Source of the DNA: Woeseiaceae bacterium
GTDB lineage: Bacteria > Pseudomonadota > Gammaproteobacteria > Steroidobacterales > Woeseiaceae
Direction of reading: 5' to 3'
Length of the DNA stretch: 64,000 bases
NCBI GenBank assembly: GCA_030066655.1
Contig: JASJBE010000011.1
Coordinates: 19,377 to 83,376, forward strand
Part shown: piece after piece, positions 9,921-18,077 of the stretch
How the letters are laid out: every line of letters begins with the position of its first letter
Numbering within the stretch: the stretch's first letter is position 1
The notes under the pieces: model-generated
What the model saw: only the letters and a program-made list of their open reading frames with translations
What the model was told of the DNA's origin: nothing
The model's database searches: none
Made by a program: the position numbers and the translations under genes

Positions 9921-11405
9921 TCAGGCGGCGTTGGCCTTGCAGTGCGTGTTGATGAAATCCAGGTGTGAAGGTTGTTGCGCGACAAGACCGGAGATGCCGG
10001 TTCTCACTCTCGCGAACAGGTTCTTGAAGTCCTGCTCGCTCATGTTGTCGACGAACGGGTGATAAGCCTCCGGGAGCAGCCCCTGCCCGACCATGACCGC
10101 GATCCATGACGGCTCTGAGAAGAGCTCGTTATTCTCGCGGAATATTTTGCCCGTCTCCTTGAACAGCCGAATCTTGTGTTTTAAGGATTCGGGTACGTCC
10201 ATGTCGCGGCAGGCCTTCCAGTAGGGCGTGTCGGTCCTCTCGGTGACGTGGTAGTGCAGGATGATGAAGTCGCGAATGTACTCGATCTCCTGCTTGACGT
10301 CACGGTTAAATTGCTCGATTTCGACCGGGTTGATGCCGGCCGACGGGAACAGCTTGATGAAGCGAATGATGCTGTTCTGGATCAGGTGAATGCTCGTCGA
10401 TTCCAGCGGCTCCAGGAAGCCGCTGGACAGGCCGAGCGCGAGGCAATTGCCGTTCCACTGTTTCAGCCGTCGACCCGTCTTGAAACGAATCGGTCGTGGC
10501 TCGGTCAGCGGCTTGCCGTCGAGATTGTTCAGCAGCGTCTGCCGCGCCTCGTCGTCCGACAGGTAGTCACTCGAGTACACGAGGCCGTTACCGACGCGCG
10601 ACTGCAGCGGGATACGCCACTGCCAGCCGCAGGTCCTCGCCGTCGCACGCGTATACGGCGTCGGCGGTGACGTCGTCTCGGTCTGCACGGCCAGCGCCCG
10701 GTTGCTCTTGAGCCACTGCCCCCAGTCCTCCCAGCCGGTCTCGAGTGTCTGCTCGATCAACAACCCGCGGAAACCCGAGCAATCGATGAAGAAATCACCC
10801 TCGACGATCGTGCCGGACTCGAGCGTCACGGACTCGATGAAGCCACTCTCGGGGTTACGCGCAACGTCGACGACCTTGCCTTCCGTCCGCGTAACGCCCT
10901 CACCTTCGCTGATGCCGCGCAGCAGCTTCGCGTACAGGCCGGCATCGAAGTGATAGGCGTAGGCTGCCTTGTGCTCGCCGGTCTGGCCGAACTTGCCGGC
11001 CCGCCCGAGAGACGCCTCGTAGCTGAACTCATCGAGCTGCGCCTGCTCGCCCTGCCGACGCGCCTTGACCCAGTAGTGGTGGAACTGCGCGGCCCACATG
11101 TCGGTGCCGAAACCGGCGAACGGGTGGAAATAGCGCTCGCCCAAGTGCCCCCAGTTCAGAAACTCGATGCCGAGCTTGTAGGTCCCGTTGACGGCCTTCA
11201 TGAAGTCGGCTTCCTCGAGCTCGAGCAACAGGTGCAGATTTCGAATCGGCGGGATCGTCGCCTCGCCGACCCCGACCGTGCCGATTTCGTCGGACTCGAT
11301 CAGCTCGATGTCGAGCACGCTACCCATGGCCTTCGACAATGCCGCGGCCGCCATCCAGCCGGCCGTGCCACCGCCAATGATTCTTACTCTGTTTATTTCA
11401 CTCAT
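9921..11405 (-). CDS. Flavin-dependent tryptophan-halogenase-like protein 1
   Basis: 494 aa. FAD-binding motif GGGTAGWMAA at the N-terminus, a lysine in TYKLGIEFLNWG at the position of the catalytic lysine of PrnA-type halogenases, and the WxWxIP halogenase signature intact as W261-Q-W-R-I-P266. Genes of this family recur beside TonB receptors, SapC and cupin-like proteins in proteobacterial carbohydrate-uptake loci, where their substrate is unknown and may not be free tryptophan. Starts 7 bases after the cupin-like gene. Confidence 0.9.
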   Translation of the reverse strand: MSEINRVRIIGGGTAGWMAAAALSKAMGSVLDIELIESDEIGTVGVGEATIPPIRNLHLLLELEEADFMKAVNGTYKLGIEFLNWGHLGERYFHPFAGFGTDMWAAQFHHYWVKARRQGEQAQLDEFSYEASLGRAGKFGQTGEHKAAYAYHFDAGLYAKLLRGISEGEGVTRTEGKVVDVARNPESGFIESVTLESGTIVEGDFFIDCSGFRGLLIEQTLETGWEDWGQWLKSNRALAVQTETTSPPTPYTRATARTCGWQWRIPLQSRVGNGLVYSSDYLSDDEARQTLLNNLDGKPLTEPRPIRFKTGRRLKQWNGNCLALGLSSGFLEPLESTSIHLIQNSIIRFIKLFPSAGINPVEIEQFNRDVKQEIEYIRDFIILHYHVTERTDTPYWKACRDMDVPESLKHKIRLFKETGKIFRENNELFSEPSWIAVMVGQGLLPEAYHPFVDNMSEQDFKNLFARVRTGISGLVAQQPSHLDFINTHCKANAA

Positions 11406-11411
11406 AAGGTC

Positions 11412-12425
11412 TTACCGGTTGAGCTTGTTACGCAACGATGCCCGGAGCTGCCGGGCCAGGTCATCACTGATGTCGCCGAGCACGCCTCTGCGCTTTTCCG
11501 GGATGTGGGCAGCCGCCTCGTCCTTGTCGCCGAACACGTAGTGATCGAAGAACACCCGCCAGGCCTGCCGCTGCGGCTCGGGCAGGTCGCGGATGTTCAT
11601 CAATGCGTGCAGCAGCGCGTCTAGCGGCGGTCCCATGTGCTGCGGTACCGCCTGCCACCAGTGATTGATCAGGATATTGAATCGGTCGAGTCCCTGCACG
11701 TGGTGCCACCACATCGCGGGAATGTAGATCGCGTCGCCCGGCTCCATGACCACGGTCATCGCGTGCTTCTGGGCTTCTGAGAATTTCGGGAATCGCTCGA
11801 GGTCCGGATTGTCGAGGTCGACGAGGCTGATCGACTGACCGGCCGGCGTGAAGTCGATGGGGCCTACATAAAGGTTGTGGATTTGCTCCGGCGGGAACAG
11901 CGTAAAACGACGCTGCCCTGCACAAACACAGGCAATGTTTTCCATCGCGTCGTAGTGAGCGGCCACTGTCGTCTGGTTGCCGATCCAGATTCGCACCGTC
12001 GCCTGCAGATCGCCGTGAGGCAGGCTGTTTCGTTCGCTCAAACCCGGCAGGTAGTGATCGATCGACGTAGAGCCGACATACAGCGTCGGTGCTTCGTCCT
12101 GAGTTGCCAATTCCGCGAGCTCTTCGAGCACGGCGTCGAGTTGCCGCTTGGACTGGTTGAAATTGACGCGCTCGAGTTCGTCCGTGTAGAAGATCCTGCC
12201 GCCGATCGGCTCATCGGTCGAGAATGTCGTGACCGGCTTGTCGTCATAGAAGCCGAGCAGGTAACTGCAGATGTCCTGAATCGACGAATGGCTGTTCTGC
12301 ACCAGCGGCCACTCAGCCACGGCGCCGCGGAAGACACAGGGTCCGTCCAGCTCGGATACGTGGGCGAACAAATCGTCGGGGACGGGCCCCTCGTGTTCAC
12401 GAATTGGCGCGCCGATGGCCATCAT
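11412..12425 (-). CDS. Cupin-like (JmjC/Cupin_8) putative Fe(II)/2-oxoglutarate oxygenase
   Basis: 337 aa. The core double-stranded beta-helix is recognisable: TTVAAHYDAMENIACVCAG carries the HxD iron ligands, GQRRFTLFPPEQ follows, and MEPGDAIYIPAMWWHHV supplies the distal histidine. Such proteins hydroxylate protein or small-molecule targets in characterised relatives. The start ATG overlaps the SapC stop (ATGA). Its fixed linkage with SapC and halogenase-like genes suggests a shared modification of the receptor or its ligand, but that is inference. Confidence 0.85.
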   Translation of the reverse strand: MMAIGAPIREHEGPVPDDLFAHVSELDGPCVFRGAVAEWPLVQNSHSSIQDICSYLLGFYDDKPVTTFSTDEPIGGRIFYTDELERVNFNQSKRQLDAVLEELAELATQDEAPTLYVGSTSIDHYLPGLSERNSLPHGDLQATVRIWIGNQTTVAAHYDAMENIACVCAGQRRFTLFPPEQIHNLYVGPIDFTPAGQSISLVDLDNPDLERFPKFSEAQKHAMTVVMEPGDAIYIPAMWWHHVQGLDRFNILINHWWQAVPQHMGPPLDALLHALMNIRDLPEPQRQAWRVFFDHYVFGDKDEAAAHIPEKRRGVLGDISDDLARQLRASLRNKLNR

Positions 12426-13156
12426 CAGTCCGCGGTCAGCAGGCGGTTCTTCTTTTCGATCAGGGATTCGACGACCGGCAGCGAGGCCAGCACCATGAAG
12501 ATGCTCTGCAGGTGCCTGCCCTGGTGCAGCGTGTCCAGCGCCTCCGGTGTCAGCGCGCGGAATCGGTCCTCGTTGATGATGAAGAGGCCGGTCAGCGTCT
12601 GTTTCGAACCGTCTTTGAACTCGACGTTGAGCTCGAGCGATTCGAGCAGTTCGAGGCCTTCGAGGACCTGCGACAGCGATCGGCTCGCCGTATGGCCCTC
12701 GTTGATCGCATGCAACACCGAGTTGATGCGCTCGAGAAACGGGCTCTCGCCACCCTGCGGCAGGAACACAGGGACGCCCTCGTCCTGGCTTATCGCCGGA
12801 TGGTCCATATCGACGTGCACGACCGGGACCTCTGTCGGTATGCCGTCCTGTTCCTGCTCCTGGAAGCCGATCAGAAACGGTTGGCGCTCCATGCTTAGCG
12901 GCATGTACTTCGCGGCCCAGCCGCCGTCCTGCAGGTACAGGTTCTCGCCCTGCTCAAAGCCTAGAAGCGCGACCGTATCGAAGTCACCCGTCTCGGGGTT
13001 CTTCAGGAAGAACAGCGGATACTCGCGCTGCGCCACGCTGAGCTCCATCGGGAACACGCGCGCGACGTTGTGATCGTAACCGGCACCGGGCTCGAAGCGG
13101 CGGTTAACCTTCAGGTCCTTGTGCGTGATGTTGTCGAGTAGTTGGTGGTTTGGCAT
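12425..13156 (-). CDS. SapC family protein
   Basis: 243 aa from the ATG at 13156, which has a GAGAG ribosome site 5-8 bases upstream; an ATG six codons earlier lies too close to the preceding stop. Contains KVNRRFEPGAGYDHNVARVFP, YPLFFLKNPETG and YLQDGGWAAKYMPLSMERQPF, typical of the SapC family. The name comes from an S-layer secretion locus, but in TonB-receptor loci its job is unknown. No signal peptide or membrane helix. Lies between halogenase 2 (19 bases upstream) and the cupin gene (4-base overlap). Confidence 0.88.
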   Translation of the reverse strand: MPNHQLLDNITHKDLKVNRRFEPGAGYDHNVARVFPMELSVAQREYPLFFLKNPETGDFDTVALLGFEQGENLYLQDGGWAAKYMPLSMERQPFLIGFQEQEQDGIPTEVPVVHVDMDHPAISQDEGVPVFLPQGGESPFLERINSVLHAINEGHTASRSLSQVLEGLELLESLELNVEFKDGSKQTLTGLFIINEDRFRALTPEALDTLHQGRHLQSIFMVLASLPVVESLIEKKNRLLTAD

Positions 13157-13174
13157 GAATGCTCTCTCGTTCAA

Positions 13175-14716
13175 TCAGGCAACCGGCAGTGCTTGTGTAT
13201 TAATCCAGGCCAGCAGGTCCCGGTTCGGCCGCAGGTTAGACGCCAACATGTCGGTTTTCTTCAGGTTGTCGGCAATCAGTTGGGCCGCCTTTCTCTCATT
13301 GCTTGCGAGCGCCCGGCTGCGGCGCACGTGGGTCTCGAAGCCCATGCCGTACAGCACGTACTGGTAGCTGGCGGCTGAGAACACTTCGCCGAACTGGACG
13401 AAGTCACCGTGCCACGGCACCTGGTGTCGCCACAACTCCAGGAACTCGGCCAGGCTGTCGGGGATGGTCTCTTCCGTGCGGTTGTCGACCCAGAAGTCTG
13501 AGTCGTCCCGCTTGCTGAGCACGTAGTGGAGCTTCAGGAAATCGATGATGCGGTCCCAGCGGTAGCTGAAGCGCTCGTTGAATCGTTTCGCAACGATGTC
13601 CATGGACTGGCGGTTCGCCGGGAGCTCTTCGCTGATCATTCGTGCCGATAACTCGATCAGCACCAGCGCGCTCGCCTCCAGCGGCTCGAGGAAGCCGGCG
13701 GACAGCCCGACGGCGACGCAGTTGCGGTGCCAGAAGGTCTCACGATGCCCGGAGCGGAACGAGATCTTGCGCGGCTCGATACTGTCGGGGTCCGGCGTGC
13801 CGGTCGCCTCGATGTAGCGGCGAAGCACGGCCTCCGCGTGGGCCTCGGTCGTGTGTGCGCTGGAAAACGCATAGCCAATGCCGCGACGCGACGTCAGGCC
13901 GATGTCCCAGATCCAGCCGGCCTCCCGGGCCGTCGAGACCGTCTGCGACGCGATGGGCGCGCTGTCGTTCGCATACGGCACCTGGGCCGCCAGCGCCGTA
14001 TCGTTGAACAGAATGTCCTTGCAGTCGATGAACGGCACGTCGTAATGCTTGCCGATCAGCAGCGACGCGAAGCCCGTGCAATCGATAAACAGGTCCGCCT
14101 TGAGATCGCCATGCTGCGCCGTGCTGATCGATTCGACATCGGCATCGGGCTGGCCGTTGACGCTCGTGACGTGATCGAGAATGTGGCGCACGCTCAAGTT
14201 GTCCGTGCAGTGCCGCTGCAACAGCGCGGCGAACTTCCCGGCATCCAGGTGGTAGCCATAATTCACGACGCCGGCGTACTCGGGCGTCGTCTCCTGCTTC
14301 GGCGACAGTCCCTCGTCGCACAGCCGGCCCTGCGTGCTGACGACGTCAGTAAAACTGCGGTCGGACTGGTGCTGCTGCCAGAACGGCACCAGGTTGATGC
14401 TGTTGTAGCCCGCAGGCGCCGAGAACGGATGATAGTAGTAGTCGGCGTCGTCGTTGATGCGCCAGGCGTTGAAGCGCGTGCCCTGCTTGAATGCCGCGTG
14501 GCACTCACGCAGGAACTCGGTCTCCGAAACGCCGATCTTCCGGAGCGTCGTACGCATCGTCGGCCACGTGCCTTCGCCAACGCCGATGGTCTTGACGTCG
14601 GGAGACTCGACCAGCGTCACGCTCACGCCGGATCCCTGCCCGTATTCACTGGCTAACAGTCCGGCGGTCAGCCAGCCGGCGCTACCGCCGCCAACGATGA
14701 CAATGTTCGTTTCCAT
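13175..14716 (-). CDS. Flavin-dependent tryptophan-halogenase-like protein 2 (variant signature)
   Basis: 513 aa. FAD motif VIVGGGSAGWLTAGLLA, then GVGEGTWPTMRTTLRKIG and FKQGTRFNAW with the lysine at the expected catalytic position. The WxWxIP signature reads W268-I-W-D-I-G273, so the proline is replaced by glycine. C-terminal NCVAVGLSAGFLEPLEASAL is typical of the family. The ATG at 14716 is preferred over an in-frame TTG seven codons earlier. It shares only general family motifs with the second halogenase in the locus, so they are diverged paralogues. Transcription from the TonB receptor must read through the hairpin at 14739-14768. Confidence 0.9.
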   Translation of the reverse strand: METNIVIVGGGSAGWLTAGLLASEYGQGSGVSVTLVESPDVKTIGVGEGTWPTMRTTLRKIGVSETEFLRECHAAFKQGTRFNAWRINDDADYYYHPFSAPAGYNSINLVPFWQQHQSDRSFTDVVSTQGRLCDEGLSPKQETTPEYAGVVNYGYHLDAGKFAALLQRHCTDNLSVRHILDHVTSVNGQPDADVESISTAQHGDLKADLFIDCTGFASLLIGKHYDVPFIDCKDILFNDTALAAQVPYANDSAPIASQTVSTAREAGWIWDIGLTSRRGIGYAFSSAHTTEAHAEAVLRRYIEATGTPDPDSIEPRKISFRSGHRETFWHRNCVAVGLSAGFLEPLEASALVLIELSARMISEELPANRQSMDIVAKRFNERFSYRWDRIIDFLKLHYVLSKRDDSDFWVDNRTEETIPDSLAEFLELWRHQVPWHGDFVQFGEVFSAASYQYVLYGMGFETHVRRSRALASNERKAAQLIADNLKKTDMLASNLRPNRDLLAWINTQALPVA

Positions 14717-14738
14717 ACGCTTAACTAACAGAGACAAA

Positions 14739-14768
14739 AAAGCCGCTGCCGGGGGAAGCAGCGGCTTT
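14739..14768 (-). terminator. Rho-independent terminator between the TonB receptor and the downstream arm
   Basis: Perfect 8-bp stem (GCCGCTGC 14742-14749 with GCAGCGGC 14758-14765), extended by A:T pairs, loop of 8 bases. On the minus strand it is followed by a run of six T. It sits 20 bases after the receptor stop and 22 bases before the halogenase ATG, so it should set a high receptor-to-enzyme transcript ratio. Confidence 0.85.
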
Positions 14769-14788
14769 AATGTTACGACTTTATCGGC

Positions 14789-17700
14789 TTAATTAAAGTC
14801 GTACCGCGCACCGATGTTGTAGCGCGTACCGAACTCACTTCCGCTGAGGAACTGTTCCTCATAGCGGACGAAGGTACGGGTCGTCTCATCGGTCAGGTTG
14901 ATGACCTCGAAGAACAACGTCAGCTGATCGGATGCGAAGTAGGTAAAGTTCGCATCGATCGGGGCGTATTCCTCGGTGAACACCGGTGAACCGTCGCCAT
15001 CGAAGCCGGTCAGGAACTCATCGCGCCAGTTGTAGGCGATGCGAGCCGAGATCAAGTCGTTCTCGTAGAAGACCGACAGGTTTGCCGAGTCGCTCAGGCC
15101 CGGAAGCGCGAACGACTGGTTGATGACATCACGATCGGCATCGACGTCGCCGCTGACGGCCGTGTAGTTCGCCTGCAGGCCCCAGCCGGAATCACCGAAC
15201 ATGTGCTGGACCGCGAGCTCCCAACCAAACAGGTTGCCCACCTCTTCGTTCTCGACTCTCGTCTGGTCAAACACGACCAACGGATCATCCGCTGAAGCAC
15301 GCACCGGGTCCGTTATCGGCGTACCGCGGTTCTCGTTAATGCGGCGGAATACCGCTTGGTCATCAGCCGGGATGCCATCGGCCGCGAGATCCGCCCTTGC
15401 CTGTTCGGCCAGCGCGCCAACATACGGATCGGTAATGCCGTCGAACGTCACTTCCGTGATACGCGAGACAAGGAAATTGTCGACGCGCTTCCTGAAGTGG
15501 CCAATGGACGCGTAGCTACCCTCGTCGTAGTACCACTCGAAGGAGAAGTCGAGGTTGTCAGAGACGTACGGCTCCAGGCTCGGGTTACCGGCGCTGACGC
15601 GGCGGCTGCGGATGTTCGGGTTGCCCGGGAAAGAACGCGTCGGGATCAGATCGCCGATCGGCGGCCTCGCAATCGAACGGCTGTACGAGAAGCGCGCGAC
15701 CATGTCCGGATGCACCTCGAGGTCGAGGTCCAGGTTCGGCAGGAAGAACGTGTTGCTGCCCTCGCCCGATGCGGATGAACGCGGGCCCGTTTCGTAGGCG
15801 AACTCGTTGCCGCCGACCCAGACGACGGCCGTCGCCGGGATCTCGAAGCCGGTGCCCGTCGTTTCCGCTTTCTCGTAGCGCAATCCGAGCACGGCGCCGA
15901 ACGGCATGCCGTTGAACTCATCCTCAAAGTCAACCGAGATGTAAGCGGCCTCGACTTTCTCGTCGACGATCGAAATACCACCCGAGTCGAGAGGCCCGGA
16001 CCAGAAGCGTCCTCGGGTGCCGGACGGGTCCTGGAAGTCGTCACCCCAGCCGGGGTAGTACACATCGGCGATCGGGTCCGTGCCGCCGATCTCTTCCCAT
16101 CGGTTCGCGAGGTAATCGAATGGCGCCGTGAAGTAATCGCTGTAGCTGAAGCTGCCGCCGTTCGAGAACGCACTCAGCAGACCGTTGAAGGACGCCTCCT
16201 GCCATACGTCGTCGGGCCAGTACTGGGCGGATGTCAGCCAGAAGCCTGCCGGCAGCAGTCCGGACTCTTTGCTCGTGTTGACGAAGTCCTGGTAGGTGTG
16301 AGAGAGACCGAAGTTGATACGGCGGACCGCACCATCGTCCATGTTCTCCCAGGAACCAGCGAGCTGGACCTGCAGGATATCGTTGTCGGACGTGCCGTCG
16401 AAGGCCTGGCCGAACAGTGAGCCGATGTCGCTGCGAAGCAGACCGTCCTGTGGATTGCCGTCCCCGCCCGTGAAGCTGACGTCGAAGGTAGGGATGCCGC
16501 TCGCACCGTAGAACGCCGTCTGCAGGTCGATGCCCGCCGTCGCCGGACCCCACTCAGGGCCGTTGCCCGGGCACCACGGGCAGTTCGTGTTACCGATGAT
16601 CATGTTGGCGGACGTGCCCGGCTCACCCGGAATCGGGCCGCGGCCACGCGTGGCCGAGGACGAATCGTGCATGTCCAGCGTGAACGCCAGCGAGTCAGTC
16701 GCCTGCCAGTCCAGGTTCAGGCCAATGGACTTGTTCTCCTTGAGGTTGCGGTCGCGGTTGACGTTGATCGCGAGGTCGCCGCAGGACTGGGTTACCTCGG
16801 TGACCGTGCCGCGCTCGTTGATCGTCGCTTCGATGTTCGGGCATTCGAACCAGATACCAAAGCTGGTGCCGTCACGATCGGTCTCGACCTCGGAGTAGGT
16901 GTAGTCCAGCGTCGCCGTGAACGTGTCCGTCGGCGCATATTGCAGCGCGATCTGACCGTTGATGCGGTCGCGAGAGACCTCACCGAGCGCGTAGCCGATA
17001 TTTTGCGGGTGCCACCAGACGCCATCTTCGCGCTGGTTGTTGTCGTTGATGATGCCGCCGTTCAGCTGCAGGTTCTGGCCCCAGCTGTCGACCGCCGCGT
17101 TTTCCTCGCGGTTGTCGCGCTCCTGGTAGGACGCGCTGATGCGGACACCGATCGTGTCGTCGGCAAACGTGTTGCTGAACAGGCCGTAGATTTCCGGCGT
17201 GTATTCATCGAGGCCAACGATGTCCGAGTTCGACGCGGACGTCTCATGGACCATCTTGGCGCCGACGACGGCCTGCAGTCCCGGATTCTCGAGCGGCTTC
17301 GCCGTGATGATGTTGACCGTCGCGCCGATACCACCCGTCGGGAGGCCGGCTTTAGCTGTCTTGTAGATCTCGACCGCGCTGACGCCTTCGGTGGCAAGGT
17401 CGGAGAATTCGAACGAACGGCTGCCGGCCGTGGGCATCTGGCGTCCGTTCAGCGTGACCAGGTTGAACTCCGGACCCATGCCGCGGACGGTGATCTGCGA
17501 ACCCTCGTTATTCGAGCGGTTGATCGATACACCCGTGATTCGCGAGAGCGATTCCGCGAGGTTCTGGTCCGGGAATTTGCCGATGTCTTCGGCCGTGATT
17601 GCGTCGGTGACGCCCTTGGCAGCGCGCTTTCTGTCCATCGACTGCATCAGGCTACTGCGGTAGCCGGTGGTGATGATCTCCTCGATCACCTCCTCGCTAT

Positions 17701-17800
17701 CGTCAACTCCCTGTGCGAGCGTGATGGGCGCAGCCGTCAGGCCAAGCGCCATGGCGACACTACTCGCCAAGACGTTCTTTTTAAACGTATTATCGTGCAT
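14789..17800 (-). CDS. TonB-dependent outer-membrane receptor, carbohydrate-locus type
   Basis: 1003 aa. Signal peptide ending ITLAQG; short TonB-box region EEIITTGYRSS; plug domain with KFPDQNLAESLSRITGVSI and RGMGPEFNLVTLNGRQMPT; then a 22-strand-type barrel finishing GTRYNIGARYDFN. The plug sequence is of the Xanthomonas/Caulobacter type (TIGR01782-like) that imports oligosaccharides. Neighbouring GH16, GH17 and phosphorylase genes suggest beta-1,3-glucan oligomers as ligand. First gene of the minus arm; its long leader contains two small hairpins and, further up, the palindrome at 17949-17962. Confidence 0.93.
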   Translation of the reverse strand: MHDNTFKKNVLASSVAMALGLTAAPITLAQGVDDSEEVIEEIITTGYRSSLMQSMDRKRAAKGVTDAITAEDIGKFPDQNLAESLSRITGVSINRSNNEGSQITVRGMGPEFNLVTLNGRQMPTAGSRSFEFSDLATEGVSAVEIYKTAKAGLPTGGIGATVNIITAKPLENPGLQAVVGAKMVHETSASNSDIVGLDEYTPEIYGLFSNTFADDTIGVRISASYQERDNREENAAVDSWGQNLQLNGGIINDNNQREDGVWWHPQNIGYALGEVSRDRINGQIALQYAPTDTFTATLDYTYSEVETDRDGTSFGIWFECPNIEATINERGTVTEVTQSCGDLAINVNRDRNLKENKSIGLNLDWQATDSLAFTLDMHDSSSATRGRGPIPGEPGTSANMIIGNTNCPWCPGNGPEWGPATAGIDLQTAFYGASGIPTFDVSFTGGDGNPQDGLLRSDIGSLFGQAFDGTSDNDILQVQLAGSWENMDDGAVRRINFGLSHTYQDFVNTSKESGLLPAGFWLTSAQYWPDDVWQEASFNGLLSAFSNGGSFSYSDYFTAPFDYLANRWEEIGGTDPIADVYYPGWGDDFQDPSGTRGRFWSGPLDSGGISIVDEKVEAAYISVDFEDEFNGMPFGAVLGLRYEKAETTGTGFEIPATAVVWVGGNEFAYETGPRSSASGEGSNTFFLPNLDLDLEVHPDMVARFSYSRSIARPPIGDLIPTRSFPGNPNIRSRRVSAGNPSLEPYVSDNLDFSFEWYYDEGSYASIGHFRKRVDNFLVSRITEVTFDGITDPYVGALAEQARADLAADGIPADDQAVFRRINENRGTPITDPVRASADDPLVVFDQTRVENEEVGNLFGWELAVQHMFGDSGWGLQANYTAVSGDVDADRDVINQSFALPGLSDSANLSVFYENDLISARIAYNWRDEFLTGFDGDGSPVFTEEYAPIDANFTYFASDQLTLFFEVINLTDETTRTFVRYEEQFLSGSEFGTRYNIGARYDFN

Positions 17801-17809
17801 TTCAAGCCC

Positions 17810-17853
17810 CCGCAGCTTGCGGTTTTCTGATTTTCTAAGGCCACTTGCTGGCC
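17810..17853 (-). promoter_or_regulatory. Two small hairpins in the TonB receptor leader
   Basis: Inverted repeats CCGCA-GCT-TGCGG (17810-17822) and GGCCA-CTTGC-TGGCC (17839-17853) lie in the untranslated leader of the receptor mRNA. The first one adjoins the G-rich ribosome site just before the start codon and could affect its accessibility. I recognise no riboswitch class. Confidence 0.3.
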
Positions 17854-17948
17854 CTACCCCGTGGACTTCCCAGCAGGTGAGAAGTGCCCCCTAATAATTA
17901 TTGTCACGCTACCCTTGAGGGTTTCGTAGCGGTGAGTTTCATGTAAAA

Positions 17949-17962
17949 TGACAACGCTGTCA
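17949..17962. promoter_or_regulatory. LacI-type operator candidate between the two glucan arms
   Basis: Perfect inverted repeat TGACA-ACGC-TGTCA, with the C-G step at the centre that LacI-family dimers commonly need. It lies 149 bases before the TonB receptor start and 116 bases before the ADP-ribosylglycohydrolase start, in the only divergent intergenic region of the locus. A LacI regulator is encoded at the end of the plus arm. On the minus strand the repeat overlaps a TTGACA hexamer that could be a -35 element. I found no second perfect copy near the lacI-type gene. Confidence 0.55.
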
Positions 17963-18077
17963 ACAAAACATTAACTCATACTGGCAGCAGAACAAAAATG
18001 ACGGGGTGTGCGGTAAAACGCGCTAGAACAATCTGGGAACGCGCCACGCAGCGCGTTAATCATGGGGGGAATCGACG

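Noticed and set aside
11877-13073. 398-codon plus-strand frame across the cupin-like and SapC genes
   Set aside because: It spans two coupled minus-strand genes with clear family motifs and has no features of its own.
16667-17830. 387-codon plus-strand frame opposite the TonB receptor
   Set aside because: No domain, no ribosome site, composition typical of antisense to a GC-rich gene; the receptor on the other strand is unambiguous.
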